Shown: positions 1-12,700, counted from the first letter of the stretch. The stretch is 64,000 bases of DNA from Cunninghamia lanceolata (GCA_027924645.1 BSBN01001017.1:4428501-4492500); one strand, 5' to 3'. The notes: generated by a model from the letters alone, not told the origin. A program made the numbers and translations.

Positions 1-900
1 AGTTTAGGCAGTTGTGTTCCAAACTTTCCAGTAATAGCCTTAACTCTTTCATCAATTACAAGACATATATCCATAGCATCAGAAGAATCCTTTGCTTGCA
101 ACGAGAACATCAACTTCAATGTTGTTTAAGTAGGCTGCTAGATCAGATGTAGTTGACAATCGGATTGTAATAATCTTGGAAATATTTGCTTGATAAACAT
201 CCATGTAACAAACTGCGAAGTGGAAGAACACGTCTTTTTCCTTAACATCCCTCTTGAGTTCCATGGTCACAACAAAGCTCTGAGTGTCTTCCACACTTAG
301 CATCTGAACAATAAATGTTAAACACCAATAAGAATCTCTGGCTTAAGTTCCTTTAGAGTGCTCATAGTACAAGCAAAATGGCTGCTACCACCATTTGGGA
401 TGTCATCTCGATTTACACTTGTCAAATCAACATACCCAAACCTCCAGAAGAATGTTATGCTCAGATGAAGTAATTTGATTCGTAGTCAAGGGAGTATCAA
501 CCTCCTTATCCTCTTCTTCCTTGGAACTTTGCTCAAACACTAGAGAAACTTATGTAGTTGTGACAGGCTGGTCATGAAGTGGAAAAACCAACTTTTGATG
601 TAACTTTTTGCCAAGAGCTTGAATTCTTATGAAAACTTTCTAAGGTGTGCATGTCAACATTAACTAGCTTCCTACCAAGCCATTATGTGCCAAACTTCAG
701 GAAACTCGAGATTTTAAAGTTTCACCAATCTGCCAACACAAGTCGTGAAACAATTACATCTTGGAAACTAGGAGTCTGCTCACGAAACCTTCATCATCAA
801 TTCTGGAATGGAGTCAACAATTTGCCTGTAAGAGGATTCAACATCAAACCTCACCAATCCTCTTGAACAATTGTTTTTGTTAAGACTACATGTTATGTGC
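1..900 (-). pseudogene. SEC23-like gene fragment, decayed (copy 1)
   Basis: Read on the minus strand, 79-303 encodes a continuous stretch starting LSVEDTQSF and containing ITIRL. It is followed towards position 1, after frame breaks, by an IDERV...KFGTQLPK segment. The same order occurs in copy 2 (24,993-25,900), which continues into a segment diagnostic for plant SEC23/SEC24-type COPII coat proteins. Intact family members act in cargo-vesicle budding from the ER. This copy has stops and frameshifts, lacks the rest of the protein in the window and cannot be functional. Identification rests mainly on the better-preserved copy 2. Confidence 0.5.
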
Positions 901-1067
901 TGAAGTCCACATATGGTGAAAACTCAATTCTGCCAAATTTGATCACATCACATGTCCCCAATGCTATGAGATGCCAATACAGACCCAAGCAAACCAAAAC
1001 TAAAAGAAACACATTGAAATTATTTTTGGGTGATGTTGATTGCTTGTTTGCCCAGGATGCTCTTGCA
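1..1067 (-). repeat. Partial copy of a candidate LTR (minus strand), cut by the window edge
   Basis: This stretch is closely similar, base after base, to 25,168-26,243. Similarity stops at a TGCAAGAG terminus (minus strand) at position 1,067, where the other copy has TGCAGGAG at 26,243. The other copy ends at 24,394 in CTCTTGCA, followed by a degenerate primer-binding site. I therefore read this as the start of the 3' LTR of a minus-strand element whose remainder lies left of the window. Against this, no good polypurine tract adjoins it. A simple segmental duplication is the alternative. Confidence 0.45.
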
Positions 1068-1260
1068 TTAGATGATTCGAGTAGGAAAATTTTGTGAGTA
1101 GGACTCACAAAATGGAGTTGGGTAATAGAACTACCCTTTTAGGTTGTAAACAACCTACAACGAACTCCATTGCTAATTTAGACAAAAAAAAATCTTCTTC
1201 TGCTTCTTCTAGCATTTCACCGAGACACTTGCCATCCTTCTCCACCAAGTGTGCACCTTT
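1068..1260. other. Internal segment of the outermost LTR element, left of the Copia insertion
   Basis: This short stretch lies between the candidate LTR copy and the Copia 5' LTR. On the minus strand it can be read as an acidic peptide, but there is no start codon or family signature. It would be continuous with 23,448-24,376 if the Copia insertion were removed. Confidence 0.35.
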
Positions 1261-1651
1261 TGTTAGTGTGAAAAGTTACATTATCTATTTAGTTAACTTT
1301 TAGCATGTCTAGGAGATTAATATTCACACTTGATTAAGTCCAACTTTGGGCTTCTTACCTTTTTGTCTCACCTCATGTGGCGAAGACATGTGTACTCACC
1401 TTTGTGAGACACCTACTTCATGCAAACTTGCCACTTACTCAAACATGTGTCATTTGAGTAGACAAGTGTTGCACCTTTGGAGGGTTGCTCAGTCATTGTG
1501 TACGACCTTCTCACCTCCACTTGCTTGCCTATTTAAGCAAGGCTCTATGTACATAATCTTCATCTCTTGAATATCAAATTTTGATTTTTGTGCTCATGCT
1601 TTGTAGAAGTTTATCTTGTTTTTTGTTTGCAGATCTTGGTTGACATTTTCA
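1261..1651 (+). repeat. Copia 5' LTR
   Basis: A 391-bp TG...CA repeat matched by 23,055-23,447 with scattered substitutions and a three-base indel. A TATTTAAG box at 1,530-1,537 is conserved in the other copy (23,326-23,333) and is the likely promoter core. Confidence 0.9.
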
Positions 1652-1663
1652 TGGTATCAGAGC
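1652..1663 (+). other. Primer-binding site of the Copia element (initiator tRNA-Met type)
   Basis: TGGTATCAGAGC immediately follows the LTR end. This is the standard minus-strand primer site of plant Copia elements. Confidence 0.9.
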
Positions 1664-2883
1664 AGTGCAAACAAAATCCTTCTCAAATATAAGTACTTTC
1701 ATCAAAAAGCTTGTCAATATTTCATAATGGTCGATGCATGCTAGGTGTTCAATATTGTTGTTTGCTATTTTCATTTATTGTTGACTTGTATTTTGCTGGT
1801 CGAGGTTTATTCTACTCAGTAGTCCGTGGTTCTGTTTACCTCTATGGACATCTTCATCACCACCTTCACTCCTAAGGTTGTGGTTTTGTGGTGGTTTTGT
1901 AATTTGTTGGTCATCATTTGTAAAGATCATCAACCCTTGTGCTTTTATCAGGTCCACTTGGCCCTGCTTGGCATTTCAGCCTCATCACCGAGGTTTAAAG
2001 CCCTTCAACAACAAATTTTAGGCTTCTTTGGCCTCATTCGTGGCTACTTGACCCCTGCCAGCATGCGATTTTTTCTTTGACCAATCTGCAAGGTTTTTGC
2101 TTTGGACAGCTTTGATCATAGCCTTATCAATCTTCATCGAAGGTTTTTCATTGGTCAAGGTCACATCACGGGGTTTGATCTTGGTAGTCACTAGTTTCAT
2201 CATCTGATCAGCTAAATCATCTCTCTTTACCCTCCAATCGGGCTCTCAGCTAGCCTTCAATGTTTTTCAACGTTTGTTTTTTGGCAGGTACATAGTTCAA
2301 AGCTTTCATTCTAAAAGCTCTCGCTGCCATCAATCATCTACGGTTTAGTTTTTGCAGGAGGTGCCAGACTTTGTTTTGATGCTAGCTATTTTGATGCTCA
2401 AGTTGCAGTTGCTTCATCGGGGTTATTGTGTCGTAGTAGATCATCCTCGCCCTTGTTTCTTGGTAGGCTTTATGGCCACTGGGAGACCCGTCCACGCCTC
2501 AGTTCAAATCAGCCTGTGACGTCTTCCAACAAAATCCTAATGGCTCTTGGCCTCTACAACAGTCCACGAGTCCCATTCGGACTCTATCTCCTGTTTTATG
2601 GGCTCTCTGCCATGATTCTTTCAAATTTGTTTTTTTGTTTGTAGTTTGAAGTCATTTGTGAAGCTTTAATTGCTTATGGTTTGCAATTTCTTCTATTCAA
2701 GTGCGCATTCTTCAAATCTTTGTATGCTACCATCTTTTAGTCAACGACTTCATCCACAATTACAAGTTGACGTTTCATGATTTGTATATTTAGAGTTGGG
2801 GTTTGTTTTCTTTTTTGGCACATATTGTTTACAACATATTGTAAAAGCAAAATTATAAATTGGCAACTTTTTAAAGTGCCAAA
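1664..2883 (+). other. Copia untranslated leader
   Basis: About 1.2 kb between the primer-binding site and the Gypsy insertion. Short open frames are present but none resembles a known protein. It would join 17,549-17,715 to form the leader before the gag start. Confidence 0.6.
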
Positions 2884-4268
2884 TGATGGGTTCAAATATT
2901 GGCTTCTTTTATGTTATTTTTATATGTTTTCAGACTTTATTCCTATGATATTCCAGATACTTTTCCAAGACATTACCATCATAATATGTTGTTTTTTTAT
3001 ATTCTGCAAACCTTGAACCTATTCTGCCAAATATGAAACATGGGGATAATATTTGTTAAATGAAGGAGTTAGACATGAGTATGTATGCATATAGATGAGA
3101 TTTTATAAGTTTAATTATTAAGGTTATTTGCATGCATATGTTCTATGGATTAACCACTGTGCAGCAACGAGTATGTGGCATCGAGGAGAGGAGAATTCGC
3201 AGCACATTGCAAAACAGGGCATTAAAGGAAGTCACAGTTAAACGCCAACTGAAGCTGAATGTGATCATTATGAAAGAATAAATACAGAAGGAGAAGACTT
3301 GTTCTAGGATTCTAATCGCAGCTTGTGTGTTTCATATATGAGTCGTTGTATAGGAATTTCTATTTGAATAGGACTTTGCTTCCTCTGTTTAGTTAAATTA
3401 ATAATATGATCTCAACCCCGTACCCTTATATCTAGGGGTGGATTGATGATCAAAGTTACTTGGTAGTTACATAACACTCTCCAATTTTTGTATAAGTTAG
3501 GAGGGATGAGTTCGATGTCAAGTTAGTGCTTTTTCCAAGTTACTTCATTTTATATTTGCCCAACTGTTACTCTATTTTTCTATGTTTGAAGATCCAGACA
3601 TGTTTTATTGAATACAATTTGAGAAGATCATGCTTATGATATGAATTGAATACAACTATGTGTTAGAAGAATGTGTGAGAATGTGAAGTAGATTTGATTT
3701 CCAGTTAAGTGAGATAGTCCCCTGAGCTAGCCAGTCAAGGTACTGGTCTTCACTTCGTCTATTTCCATATTTATTTATGCATTTCTAGTTAAATTTGTTT
3801 CTTTGATATTTCATAAATTGCATTGTGAGTTCAATAAAATATTTTGATTACTATTTCCAGTAGTTGTGATTCATGAATGAGTGCATGCTTTGTTTATTGT
3901 AAGTCCTCCAGAGATTAGTGTTAAGTTCTTTTATCATTCTGGATATTTTGAGTTAATTCTGTAATTACCTGTTGAATATAGTTATCTACAACTTATGCTG
4001 CAGGTACCCGTAGCCACTAGGTTCTGTAGTTGTTTTTACTGTTTTTGTATTTTTGAGAATTCCAGCCAAGTAGAGTGCTCTAAGTAGGTTTGGACAAGAT
4101 AGTTTAGGATAGATATGAGTCTTGGAGGCACATACAGTGCAAGTGCCATCATAAGCTTACGCTCCTTGGTTGATAATTTAATGTAGGAATGCAATGATAG
4201 AGTGGACTGTTCAGATAGCTTTACCCATGAATTATGCTAAGTTTACAATGCATTAGTTTTCCTCTACA
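2884..4268 (+). repeat. Gypsy 5' LTR
   Basis: Aligned end to end with 16,159-17,543 at equal length. Differences are mostly transitions. Confidence 0.95.
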
Positions 4269-4272
4269 TTTT

Positions 4273-4290
4273 TGGTGTCATTGCCAGGGA
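4273..4290 (+). other. Primer-binding site of the Gypsy element (degenerate tRNA-Asp type)
   Basis: TGGTGTCATTGCCAGGGA lies 4 bp after the LTR. It matches the plant tRNA-Asp complement at 14 of 18 positions. All four mismatches are C-to-T or G-to-A, and three fall at ancestral CpG sites. Confidence 0.75.
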
Positions 4291-4630
4291 TGGTGCTACC
4301 TTCATAGGCTCATTTGTCTTTATATGCTTTCATAGTTTAAATTTTGATTCCAACATTAGGATTAATCAATTCATTTTCTAGGAAACACCAGAAAATTTAC
4401 TAACATTGTGCAGGACTGCTGGAATATAAAGCCAAATTCCCTGTATGCGGAGGCAGAGAGATAACCGAGGCAAATTCCTCCCTTCAAATTTTTAGGATAG
4501 TGAAGAAACAACTGATTTTATCAATTATACAGTAGAAAGTGCCGAAGAAGAATTCCCTCTTACATCTTCATCAACACCTTCTACATCTTCATCAGCTTCT
4601 TCCACAACTATAGAAGGGACCTTTAGAACC

Positions 4631-6253
4631 ATGGCAAATGCTGTAGTGGAGGATCCTCCAGGACGAGCAACGTTTGAATTTCCTATCCCAGACCAAGCAC
4701 GGGTCGCTACTCTAAAAAATATACCACCTTCTGCATTGCCTGTTTTCTACGGCTTGGTGATTGAAGATCTTGACACTTTCCTGTTCGAGTTTGATGTCTT
4801 GTGTAGGAGTTATGACTACACCACTAATCCTTACAGACTCAAGCTATTCCCTACCATATTAAAAGATGTTGCTTTAAGATGGTTTATGGGGTTGGGGAAA
4901 GATGTCATTCCAGACTGGGATACCATGAAGACAAAGTTCCTAGAAAAATATAAAGACTACTACAGAGGACATGATAGGAGGAGAGACGACATCTTTAGGA
5001 TGTCACAGAAAGAGGATGAGCCGCTGGAAGACTATGTTGAAAGATTCCAGTTCGCCTTGAAGAAAAACCCTCAAAATAGACTGTCTAAAGAATCACTGAA
5101 GCTGGTCTTTTTGAGGGGGGTTAATGATGACTGCATGGATGCCCTCAATCTCATTGGAACAGGGGATATATCTCAACTTCCCTTTGAAGATGTCTATATA
5201 GCTTGCAGAAATTATTCTAGAACCTTTACCAGAAGACCGAGGGGAGAAAGAGCGGCCATCACAAGCAAGGCAACCAATGGGGTTTCAAGAATGGAGATTA
5301 GTAACTTGCTAATTAACATGAAAGAAGATATCATTAGCCATATGGCTACACAGCTAGACACTCTTCACATCAAGAAGAAACAAGAAGAGGTAGATGCAAT
5401 GCTTACTGAATACTGCCCCAGCTATAGGCAGAGGAAAGCCAATTGTAAATGCAAGAGGGTGGCCAGTATCCAGCAAGAGAAGATTGAAAGACTAGAATTA
5501 CAACCATTTGAAGGGGAGGATAGGCAACTGTTCTTCATAGCTCAGAGGAGACCTTGGAAGCAAAGACAAGGTATGCCCTTTGATCCACTTAATTTTAATT
5601 CACCCTTCCCTGCTGCAAACCATAATTTCTCTGCTTGGAATACTCAATAGTGGCTTGGCAATCCAAATACATGGCAAAACCCACAATGGCTTACTCCACA
5701 AACTGGTTGGAATCAACAACAGCCAAACCCATGGCCTCAACAAAATTTCCAAGGCCCCAACTATAACCCCCAGTGGTCTACTCAGCAGCAACAATGGTAG
5801 CCTCAATGGAACAAGGGCCAACAATGGCAGCAAAATGCACATTTTCAGCAACCTATAATTCCATCTCAACCACAACAGCCAGCCATAATGCCGCCATCCA
5901 CACCTCAAAATCCACCTCCTAGACCTACCCAAATCCCTGCCCAACCTGCACCTAACCCTAACAACAAGCCTGTTCAGCAAGCTTATACTAACGAGGTGAT
6001 GCAATATCCCACCTATAAGGTGGAAGTGAGTAATGGTCATCTCAGATCAAGGAAGTGACTTGCAGGTCCTTCATCTCCCCAAATTATAGAACTTGAAGAT
6101 GAAGAACCCCCAGAAGAGGCCTCAGATAAACCACCTTCAAAACCTAACTCAACTCAAGAACCTCAAACCATTTCACATCCTAAGCCTCCTTTCCCTGAAT
6201 GCTTGGCTATCTAGAAACAACCAACACAGTCTGAAAATGACCTCATAGGCCAG
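4631..6253 (+). pseudogene. Gypsy gag polyprotein region
   Basis: The capsid-like gag of the Gypsy element would package its RNA in cytoplasmic particles. An uninterrupted 339-residue stretch (4,631-5,650) carries the plant retrotransposon gag core, with residues such as LRWFMGLG, FLEKYK, EPLEDYVERF and LVFLRGV. After a stop at 5,648 the same frame continues through a Q/P/W-rich region (PNTWQNPQW type) and an acidic linker into the protease. The start chosen is the first Met of the conserved block, 363 bp after the LTR. Further stops at about 5,798, 6,056 and 6,212 look like Trp or Gln codons changed by transitions. No zinc knuckle is visible. Confidence 0.85.
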
Positions 6254-7184
6254 TTGCAAGACATAAGCATAAAGATCCCCTTAATCCAAGCCATCAATGA
6301 TATTACCATCTACACTAAGATTATCCATGATCTTTGCATCAAGAAAGCAGGAAGAAAGAGAATAGACCCAAAGACAGTACATGTTTTGGGCAACCTAGCT
6401 AACATAATGTTGGGGAACATAACTGTTCCCAAATACACAGATCCAAGTAGTCCAGTGGTGGATGTCAAAATCAATAGGACTCTTATTAAGAATACTCTGA
6501 TAGATTTAGGTGCTACAATTAATGTAATGACCAAGGAGACAATGCAGACACTCCAATTAAACAATCTTAGGCCTACTCAGACAATCTTGCAATTGGCTGA
6601 TAGGTGTACAGTCAAACCTGAAGGTCATAGAGGATTTGGTCATTGCATTAGACTCTTGGGAATACCCTACTGATTTCATAGTCCTGCAGCCAAAGGTTAA
6701 TCTTGTTGGTTATCCTCTTATACTAGGCAGACCATGGCTTGCCACTGCTGATGCATTTATAGGTTGCAGGTCTGGTAACATGATCATATCCAATGAGACT
6801 ATGACCAAGAAATTGGTTTTATATTCGCCAGCCCAACCATTCCATGAGCTTGAGTAGACCATTTGGCCTACCCTGGAGGATGAGGACAACTATTCCCTGC
6901 AAACCTTGATGACTATTGAATGCAGCCCCTTATTGGATATTCCAGATGAAGATGAGTTAATTGCTCACATTATACAAAATGATTGTGGGAGGCACCCGCA
7001 ACAACAAGACTATCTATCATGTTTACAAGACCCTTTGAGTAGCATAATATCTAACAGTTCCTCAGAGGAAGTATCCCAGATATTTCATGCTCTATTACCC
7101 CAACAATGCTTACCACTATTACCTAGCCTTGATTTGTCTTTTGTATAAGAACTGTCCAAACAATTAGAAATCAAGTCAGGAAAG
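6254..7184 (+). pseudogene. Gypsy aspartic protease region
   Basis: This continues the gag frame. The protease core reads LIDLGATINVM (about 6,500-6,532), the DLGA active-site variant usual in the Athila/Tat branch, and the later GRPWLATADAFIGC segment is at about 6,727-6,768. A +1 frameshift lies between about 6,630 and 6,670, and the downstream part shares the frame of the RT. A stop at 6,855 and another near 7,146 interrupt the linker to RT. The family cleaves the polyprotein. This copy cannot yield a complete enzyme. Confidence 0.8.
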
Positions 7185-8660
7185 ATGTTGGCTATTAACA
7201 ATGCATTGATTGATGAACAACAACAATCCTTGCATGAAGTATTGCAGACACACTCATCAGCATTCACCTGGGATTACAGTGACATGAAAGGCATTGATCC
7301 TGCCTTATGCATGCACAAGATATACATTGATGATGGCTATAGACCTATCAGGCAACAACAAAGGTGCATGAACCCCACCCTTAGAGAGATTGTGATAACT
7401 GAGCTTCAAAAGCTTTTGGATGCAAGCTTTATAGACCCCATTTCAGACAATGAATGGGTGTCACCATTGGTCATAGTGCCCAAGAAAGGTGGCAAATGGA
7501 GGGTTTGTGTGGATTACAGAGAACTAAATACTGCTACCAGAAAAGATTACTTTCCCTTGCCATTTATTGACCAAGTTCTTGACTCTTTGGCAGGCAAGAA
7601 ATATTTTTCCTTTCTTGATGGTTTTAGTGGTTATAACCAAATCAAGATTGCACTAGAGGATCAAGATAAGACAATGTTTACTTGCCCTTAGGGGACCTAT
7701 GCATATTCTGTCTTACCCTTTGGTCTGTGCAATGCTCTAACCACATTTCAAAGAGCAGTCCTCAGTATTTTCTCTGATTTTGCCCTTGACAACATGGAGA
7801 TTTATATGGATGACTTCACCACATATGGTGAAACATATGATAAAGCTTTACACAACTTGGAGAAAGTTTTGAAGAGATGCACAAAGCACAACCTATCTCT
7901 GAGTAATGAAAAGTGTTTTCTGATGATGACACAAGGAATAGTTTTGGGACATTTTATCTCAAGTGCAAGCATCTAAGTTGACCCAAAGAAGATTGAAATT
8001 ATCTCTACCCTGCCTATTCCACAGAAACAGAAGGATGTAAGGAGCTTCCTGGGACATGCAGGTTATTACAGGAGGTTCATTTAGGATTTTAGCAAAATTG
8101 TTGCACCTCTGTTTACCCTGTTGACAAAGGACAGTGAATTTGAATGGACACTAGATTGTCAGACCTCCTTTGAAAAGCTAAAAGCATCTTTGACACAGGC
8201 TCCAGTGCTCAGAGGTCCAAATTGGACACTACCTTTTCACATCCACACAGATGCATTAGACTTTGCCATTGGAGTAGTTGTAGGCCAACAAGAAGAAACT
8301 ATGGAGTATGCAATATACTATGTAAGTAAAAATCTGCAAGGCGCTGAGTTAAACTACACTGTGACAGAAAAAGAGATGTTGGCAGTTGTTTATGCCATAA
8401 ATAAATTCAGATACTACATTACTGGTTATAAATTGTTTATACACACAAATCATGCAGCAAATAGATATTGATGAATAAGCCAATAGTGGGTGGTAGGCTT
8501 GTCAGATGGTTGTTGTTATTACAAGATTTGATATAACAATTGTTGACAAGCCTGGTAAGGCTAATGTAGTTGCTGATTTTCTATCTAGACTGCCTACACA
8601 ATTAGCGGAAGAAGTGGTTGATGACTCTTTTCCTTATGAACATCTCTTTTCTCTCAACAT
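7185..8660 (+). pseudogene. Gypsy reverse transcriptase and RNase H region
   Basis: RT fingers and palm are clear: WVSPLVIVPKKGGKWR, VDYRELN, FLDGFSGYNQI and the catalytic YMDD at 7,803-7,814. RNase H follows, with FHIHTDA, the YYVSKNL segment and TEKEMLAVVYA, ending near the DFLSRLP tether at about 8,577-8,597. In intact elements this enzyme copies the RNA into cDNA. In-frame stops are seen near 7,689 (before GTYAYSVLPFG), 7,974 and 8,082, then a cluster near 8,466, where the frame also slips. Most look like C-to-T or G-to-A changes of Gln or Trp codons. Confidence 0.9.
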
Positions 8661-10009
8661 ACACACTCCCTAGTATGCAGATATAGCTAATTATTTGGTT
8701 TCAGGACAGATTCCAGGTTACTTCTCTCCAAGGGAGAAAAGGCAGCTAGTTCACAAATGTTTTCCTTATTCTTGGATTTCTGGATTCCTCTTCTATACTG
8801 GCCTAGATAATATTATGAGAAGATGTATCAGAGAGGATGAGGTGTTTGATATATTGAAGGCCTATTAGGATGAACCTTATGGGGGACATTTTGCAGCCAA
8901 GCGGATAGCCTTCAAAATATTGACAATAGGATATTACTGGCCCACACTTCATAAAGATGTTGTCAAGTATACTAGAAGTTGTGATAGATGTCAGAGAATG
9001 GGAAGACCTACAAGAAGTGATGAGATTCCTTTGCAACCACAAATCTCATTGGCTGCTTTTGATAAGTGGGGGCTGGATTTTGTTGGTCCTATCTCTCTTA
9101 CATCAAACAACAAGGAATATATCCTTGTATGTACTGATTACTTAACTAAATGGGTGGAAGTTAAAGCCTTACAGTTTGCCGAAGATGGCAATGTGGCCAA
9201 ATTCTTGTATGAGGACATCTTCACTAGATATGGTGTGCCAAGGGAGATAATGACTAACCAAGGACCATAATTTACATCTAATTTAATCACCAGGCTGGTG
9301 GAGGAATATCAGATTCGACACAAGAAATCCACCCCCTACCATCCTCAAGCTAATGGTCAGGTCGAAGTCACAAACAGAGAAATTGAGAACATCTTGACAA
9401 AGACAGTACAGCTTCACAGAAGAGATTGGGTTTCTAGGCTACCATAAGCTATTTGGGCATATAGAACTACCTGGAAGACAACTATAGGGTGTGGAATTAG
9501 GGATGGATTTGACTGCAGCTCAACATGACAGACAACAACATTTGAATGCCCTAGATGAAATCCAGTTAGAAGCCATCCATCACACAGAGGTCATACATAA
9601 ACAAAAAGCCAAATGGCATGACAAGTACATCAAGACTAAAGAATTCACTGTTGGTGATTGGGCACTACTCTATGATTCAAAATACAAAGACTTTAAGGGC
9701 AAGCTTCAGTCTGATTGGTTGGGACCTTATGAGATTAAACAAGTCTTTCCTAATGGTGCAGTCCAATTACAAACCATTAATGAGGTTCAGTTTTCATTTC
9801 TAGTAAATGGACACAGGATGAAACTATATAAAAAGCCACTTCAGAAGGATGACTTTCTTGTTTCTCTAGCTACTCAGTATGGTACTCCTAGCACCCCTGA
9901 TGAAGGTTCTATAACACCAGCCGAGACACCGTCAGATGATGATCCACCAATCTTGTCTAGTGATGTAGAGGTTGAGTTGCAATACTCAACCCCTGTCGCT
10001 GAGACCTAA
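8661..10009 (+). pseudogene. Gypsy integrase region
   Basis: The zinc-binding N-terminus spans about 8,880-8,990 (GGHFAAKR, TLHKD, CDRCQRMG). The catalytic core follows (KWGLDFVGPI, CTDYLTKWVE, a TPYHPQANGQVE segment near 9,329-9,364). The C-terminal domain (WLGPYEI, VNGHRMKLY) is open at 9,491-10,009. Stops lie near 8,866, 9,268 and 9,445, and a frameshift separates the core from the C-terminal domain near 9,480. Integrase inserts the cDNA. This copy is dead. Confidence 0.88.
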
Positions 10010-10420
10010 TTTTTCATGCTTTATACATCACATGCACACACAACACATTATCCACGATGACCACAGTCAACTTCAGAGGGACCTATTTTTCACTCTCAAA
10101 GGGACCTATTTTTCAATCTCAGAGGAACCTATTTTTAACATGCAATAGGGACCTGTTGTAGTTGGGACATGGTATAATGTTTTTGTACACATTCAGTCAG
10201 GACCTGTACTGCGGGTGCTCGTAGCAACAAGTGTCTGCAGAGATTTTCAACACTTTGGCAACATTCCATTCTTCTTTATGTTCCATTATTTATACACGTG
10301 CTTCATCCATTTTCAATAATCTAACAGTTGCGGCATGCTTGTTCAAATCACATTCCCAAGCTGTTACATCAACTGTTGCAATCTGTCACATCGCATCAAT
10401 TTTGACGTACCGACCACCCT
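10010..10420 (+). other. Gypsy spacer between integrase and the nested insertion
   Basis: This non-coding part of the Gypsy element holds a short triplicated phrase (AGGGACCTATTTTTCA type, about 10,076-10,135). It ends at the TSD ACCCT of the nested minus-strand element. Confidence 0.6.
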
Positions 10421-10683
10421 TGTTGAAGTTGATAATGAACTCAAAACACTAGGATCACATGCAAAACCTAAGATTTACCTTCCACAAGAGAAAAAAAGCA
10501 AAGAGGAATAATTTGCACAATAAGGATGAATTAATGAAATGGATTAATGAATTACATGTGAGAAATTGCTTTTATATTTGCAAGCTATAGAAAAACCCTA
10601 ATATGACTTAAGAATAACCTAAGACTAAAATTAGCCCTAAGTAAACTTAATAAAGTGCAATTAAACATTTAATTACACCAACA
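10421..10683 (-). repeat. 3' LTR of the nested minus-strand element
   Basis: Matches 12,713-12,974 throughout. A run of C on the plus strand directly after it (10,684-10,691) is the polypurine tract on the minus strand. Confidence 0.93.
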
Positions 10684-11567
10684 CCCCCCCCATAGGTGCA
10701 ACTTAGGGAGAAATGAAAAACATGCAACTAATGCAAGAATGGGTCTTGGCTACAAGGGCATGTTAGGTAACCATGAACAACAAGAATCTCTCATAAGGTG
10801 GAGAAAAGGAGAAAAACCCTGCGGGAAAAAACCCCTCTCCAAAAGAGAAAAAAAATAAGTACACGAACATGTGATGGAAGAAGGACTAATACTAAGACCC
10901 CCCAAGAACTGAATCCATCACAAATTACAATCATGAATGCCCCCCATAAGAGTGAGCGGAAAGAGAATATGAATCCCCTCCAAGAAGAAGCTCCATAACC
11001 AATGAAGAGATCTTGAAGACAAAATCCAATCCATTGCCTGCAAACAACATTTCTCCCTTTCAGAAAAAATAGATCCACTTGTGAATGTAGAAGCCATTCC
11101 CACATCTTGGATGAATAGGGAATCCATATCGAAATGTGTGCCTCTGAATGCAACTCAAGTGACCTCATACTGGGAAAATATGTCTTCTCCAAAACAGAAA
11201 CTGTCTGCCCAATCAGAGAAGAACTAGGAGAGGATATGATATGAACTGTATCTGGAAACATAGAAGATGAAGGTGGTGATACAAAGCCACCTGAGATAGC
11301 ATCAAACAAGAGAGATGAACCCTCAAATGTGTCCTCCAAATCAGCAATGTGAGACTCCACAAACAGAGATGATATGTCTGCAAGATAGGAATCCTAATGA
11401 GGTGGATCAGGAAGACTAATATTGACCTGTTACACAGAATCACTAGAAGCCAACGATGATGCAACACTAAACTCTAAAGTAGCAGTAGGTGATGGTGGAG
11501 TAATGATCTCATTAGGAGGAGAAGTGATCGAAGCAAGTATTTCAAAAAGACGATGTGACAAACGAGG

Positions 11568-11609
11568 ACACATCTCTTTCTCATGTTGATTACTTCCACA
11601 GTAGCTGCA
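11568..11609 (-). pseudogene. Gag zinc-knuckle remnant (CX2CX4HX4C)
   Basis: The minus strand reads CSYCGSNQHEKEMC, an exact CCHC nucleocapsid knuckle of the Copia type. The reading continues for a short distance (PRLSHRLFEILASIT) before stops appear. It shows the element derives from a gag-bearing ancestor. No RT or integrase is recognisable on either side. Confidence 0.65.
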
Positions 11610-12111
11610 ATTAGATTTATGTTGATGGTAGAATCCAATCTCCTTAGATGATTAGAGATCAAAACATGCAAATAGATTTATGTTGATAACAGAAGCCTAT
11701 CTAAGCAAACAAAACCTTTTCAAGAGGTAGCATGTCTAGGATATCCAACAGAAGCCATAAAATTGACAAACTAATTAAAAGATACCCGGGGCTGAATCTG
11801 AAAAAATTATATAGATGGCTATGTAGAGCTCGCTAATACCTTTCCAATGCTTATTCATTTTCAAAAAATGAAGATTTTGGGCGCAAGAATGGACCTCTAA
11901 AGCCAAAAATATGCCTTGACTTCAAACATAAAAAATAGGTGCCAAAAGACAAAATCAGAAAAAACTGATCATACCATCAAAAAGTGTGTAGAACTAGCTT
12001 TCCGACAATATTTTGTTTGTGAAAAATTGACTCCAAATGTGAAAGTTATGAGAGTTTTTCGTGAAATTGCTCCATTAGGGCATGTAGAAGAGGGCAAGAT
12101 GGAGGATTGCT

Positions 12112-12369
12112 GGATAAAACGATGCACCATGCGGAAGCACCCTTTGGACCACTGGATAAAATGATGCACCCTGCAGAAGTACCCTTTGGACCGCTGGATA
12201 AAAGGACGCGGAAGCACCCTTCGGACCACTGGATAAAAGGACGCAAAAGCACTCTTCGGACCGCTGGATAAAACAATGCACTTTGCAGAAGCACCCTTCA
12301 GATTGCTGGATAAAACGATGCACCCTGCGGAAGCACCCTTTGGACCACTGGATAAAAGGATGCACCCTC
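12112..12369. repeat. Minisatellite with alternating 42- and 35-bp units
   Basis: Six complete units, each starting GGATAAAA and ending GGACCRCT or similar, have lengths 42, 42, 35, 35, 42 and 42, followed by a partial seventh. The short units lack a 7-bp segment. Long minus-strand open frames here are a by-product of the repeat. Confidence 0.9.
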
Positions 12370-12700
12370 AAAAAATCACAAATATTTTTTTCAATCTCCA
12401 ATTTTTGTGAATGAACAGACGATTCTAGGGTTTTTGGCCCTTTTGAGCACATTGGTGAGGTCCGTTTGGGTCCAAAACACTTTAAAAAATAGCTTTCCTC
12501 CAGATCCCGAAAAAAAGCACCCGTTGAAACCCTTGCAGATTTGGCCTACGAAGCTCAAATCAAGCCAAATAAAAGGCTAATTTGACTATTTCAACTGCTC
12601 TGAATCTAATGAAATACTCCATTTTACACAAAAAAACACACCCAACAAATGGCTCTTGTTCAAAAATTTTCTCTAAATCTGAGAAGGGGTTTGCAGATCT

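Noticed and set aside
10791..11360. 189-codon minus-strand frame in the small nested element
   Set aside because: Its second half overlaps the non-coding polypurine-proximal region shared with the Copia 3' UTR, and no protein family is recognisable.
12046..12452. Overlapping minus-strand frames with repeated FIQWSKGCF-like peptides
   Set aside because: They follow the 42/35-bp minisatellite. The 35-bp units break the frame periodicity, so there is no selection for coding.
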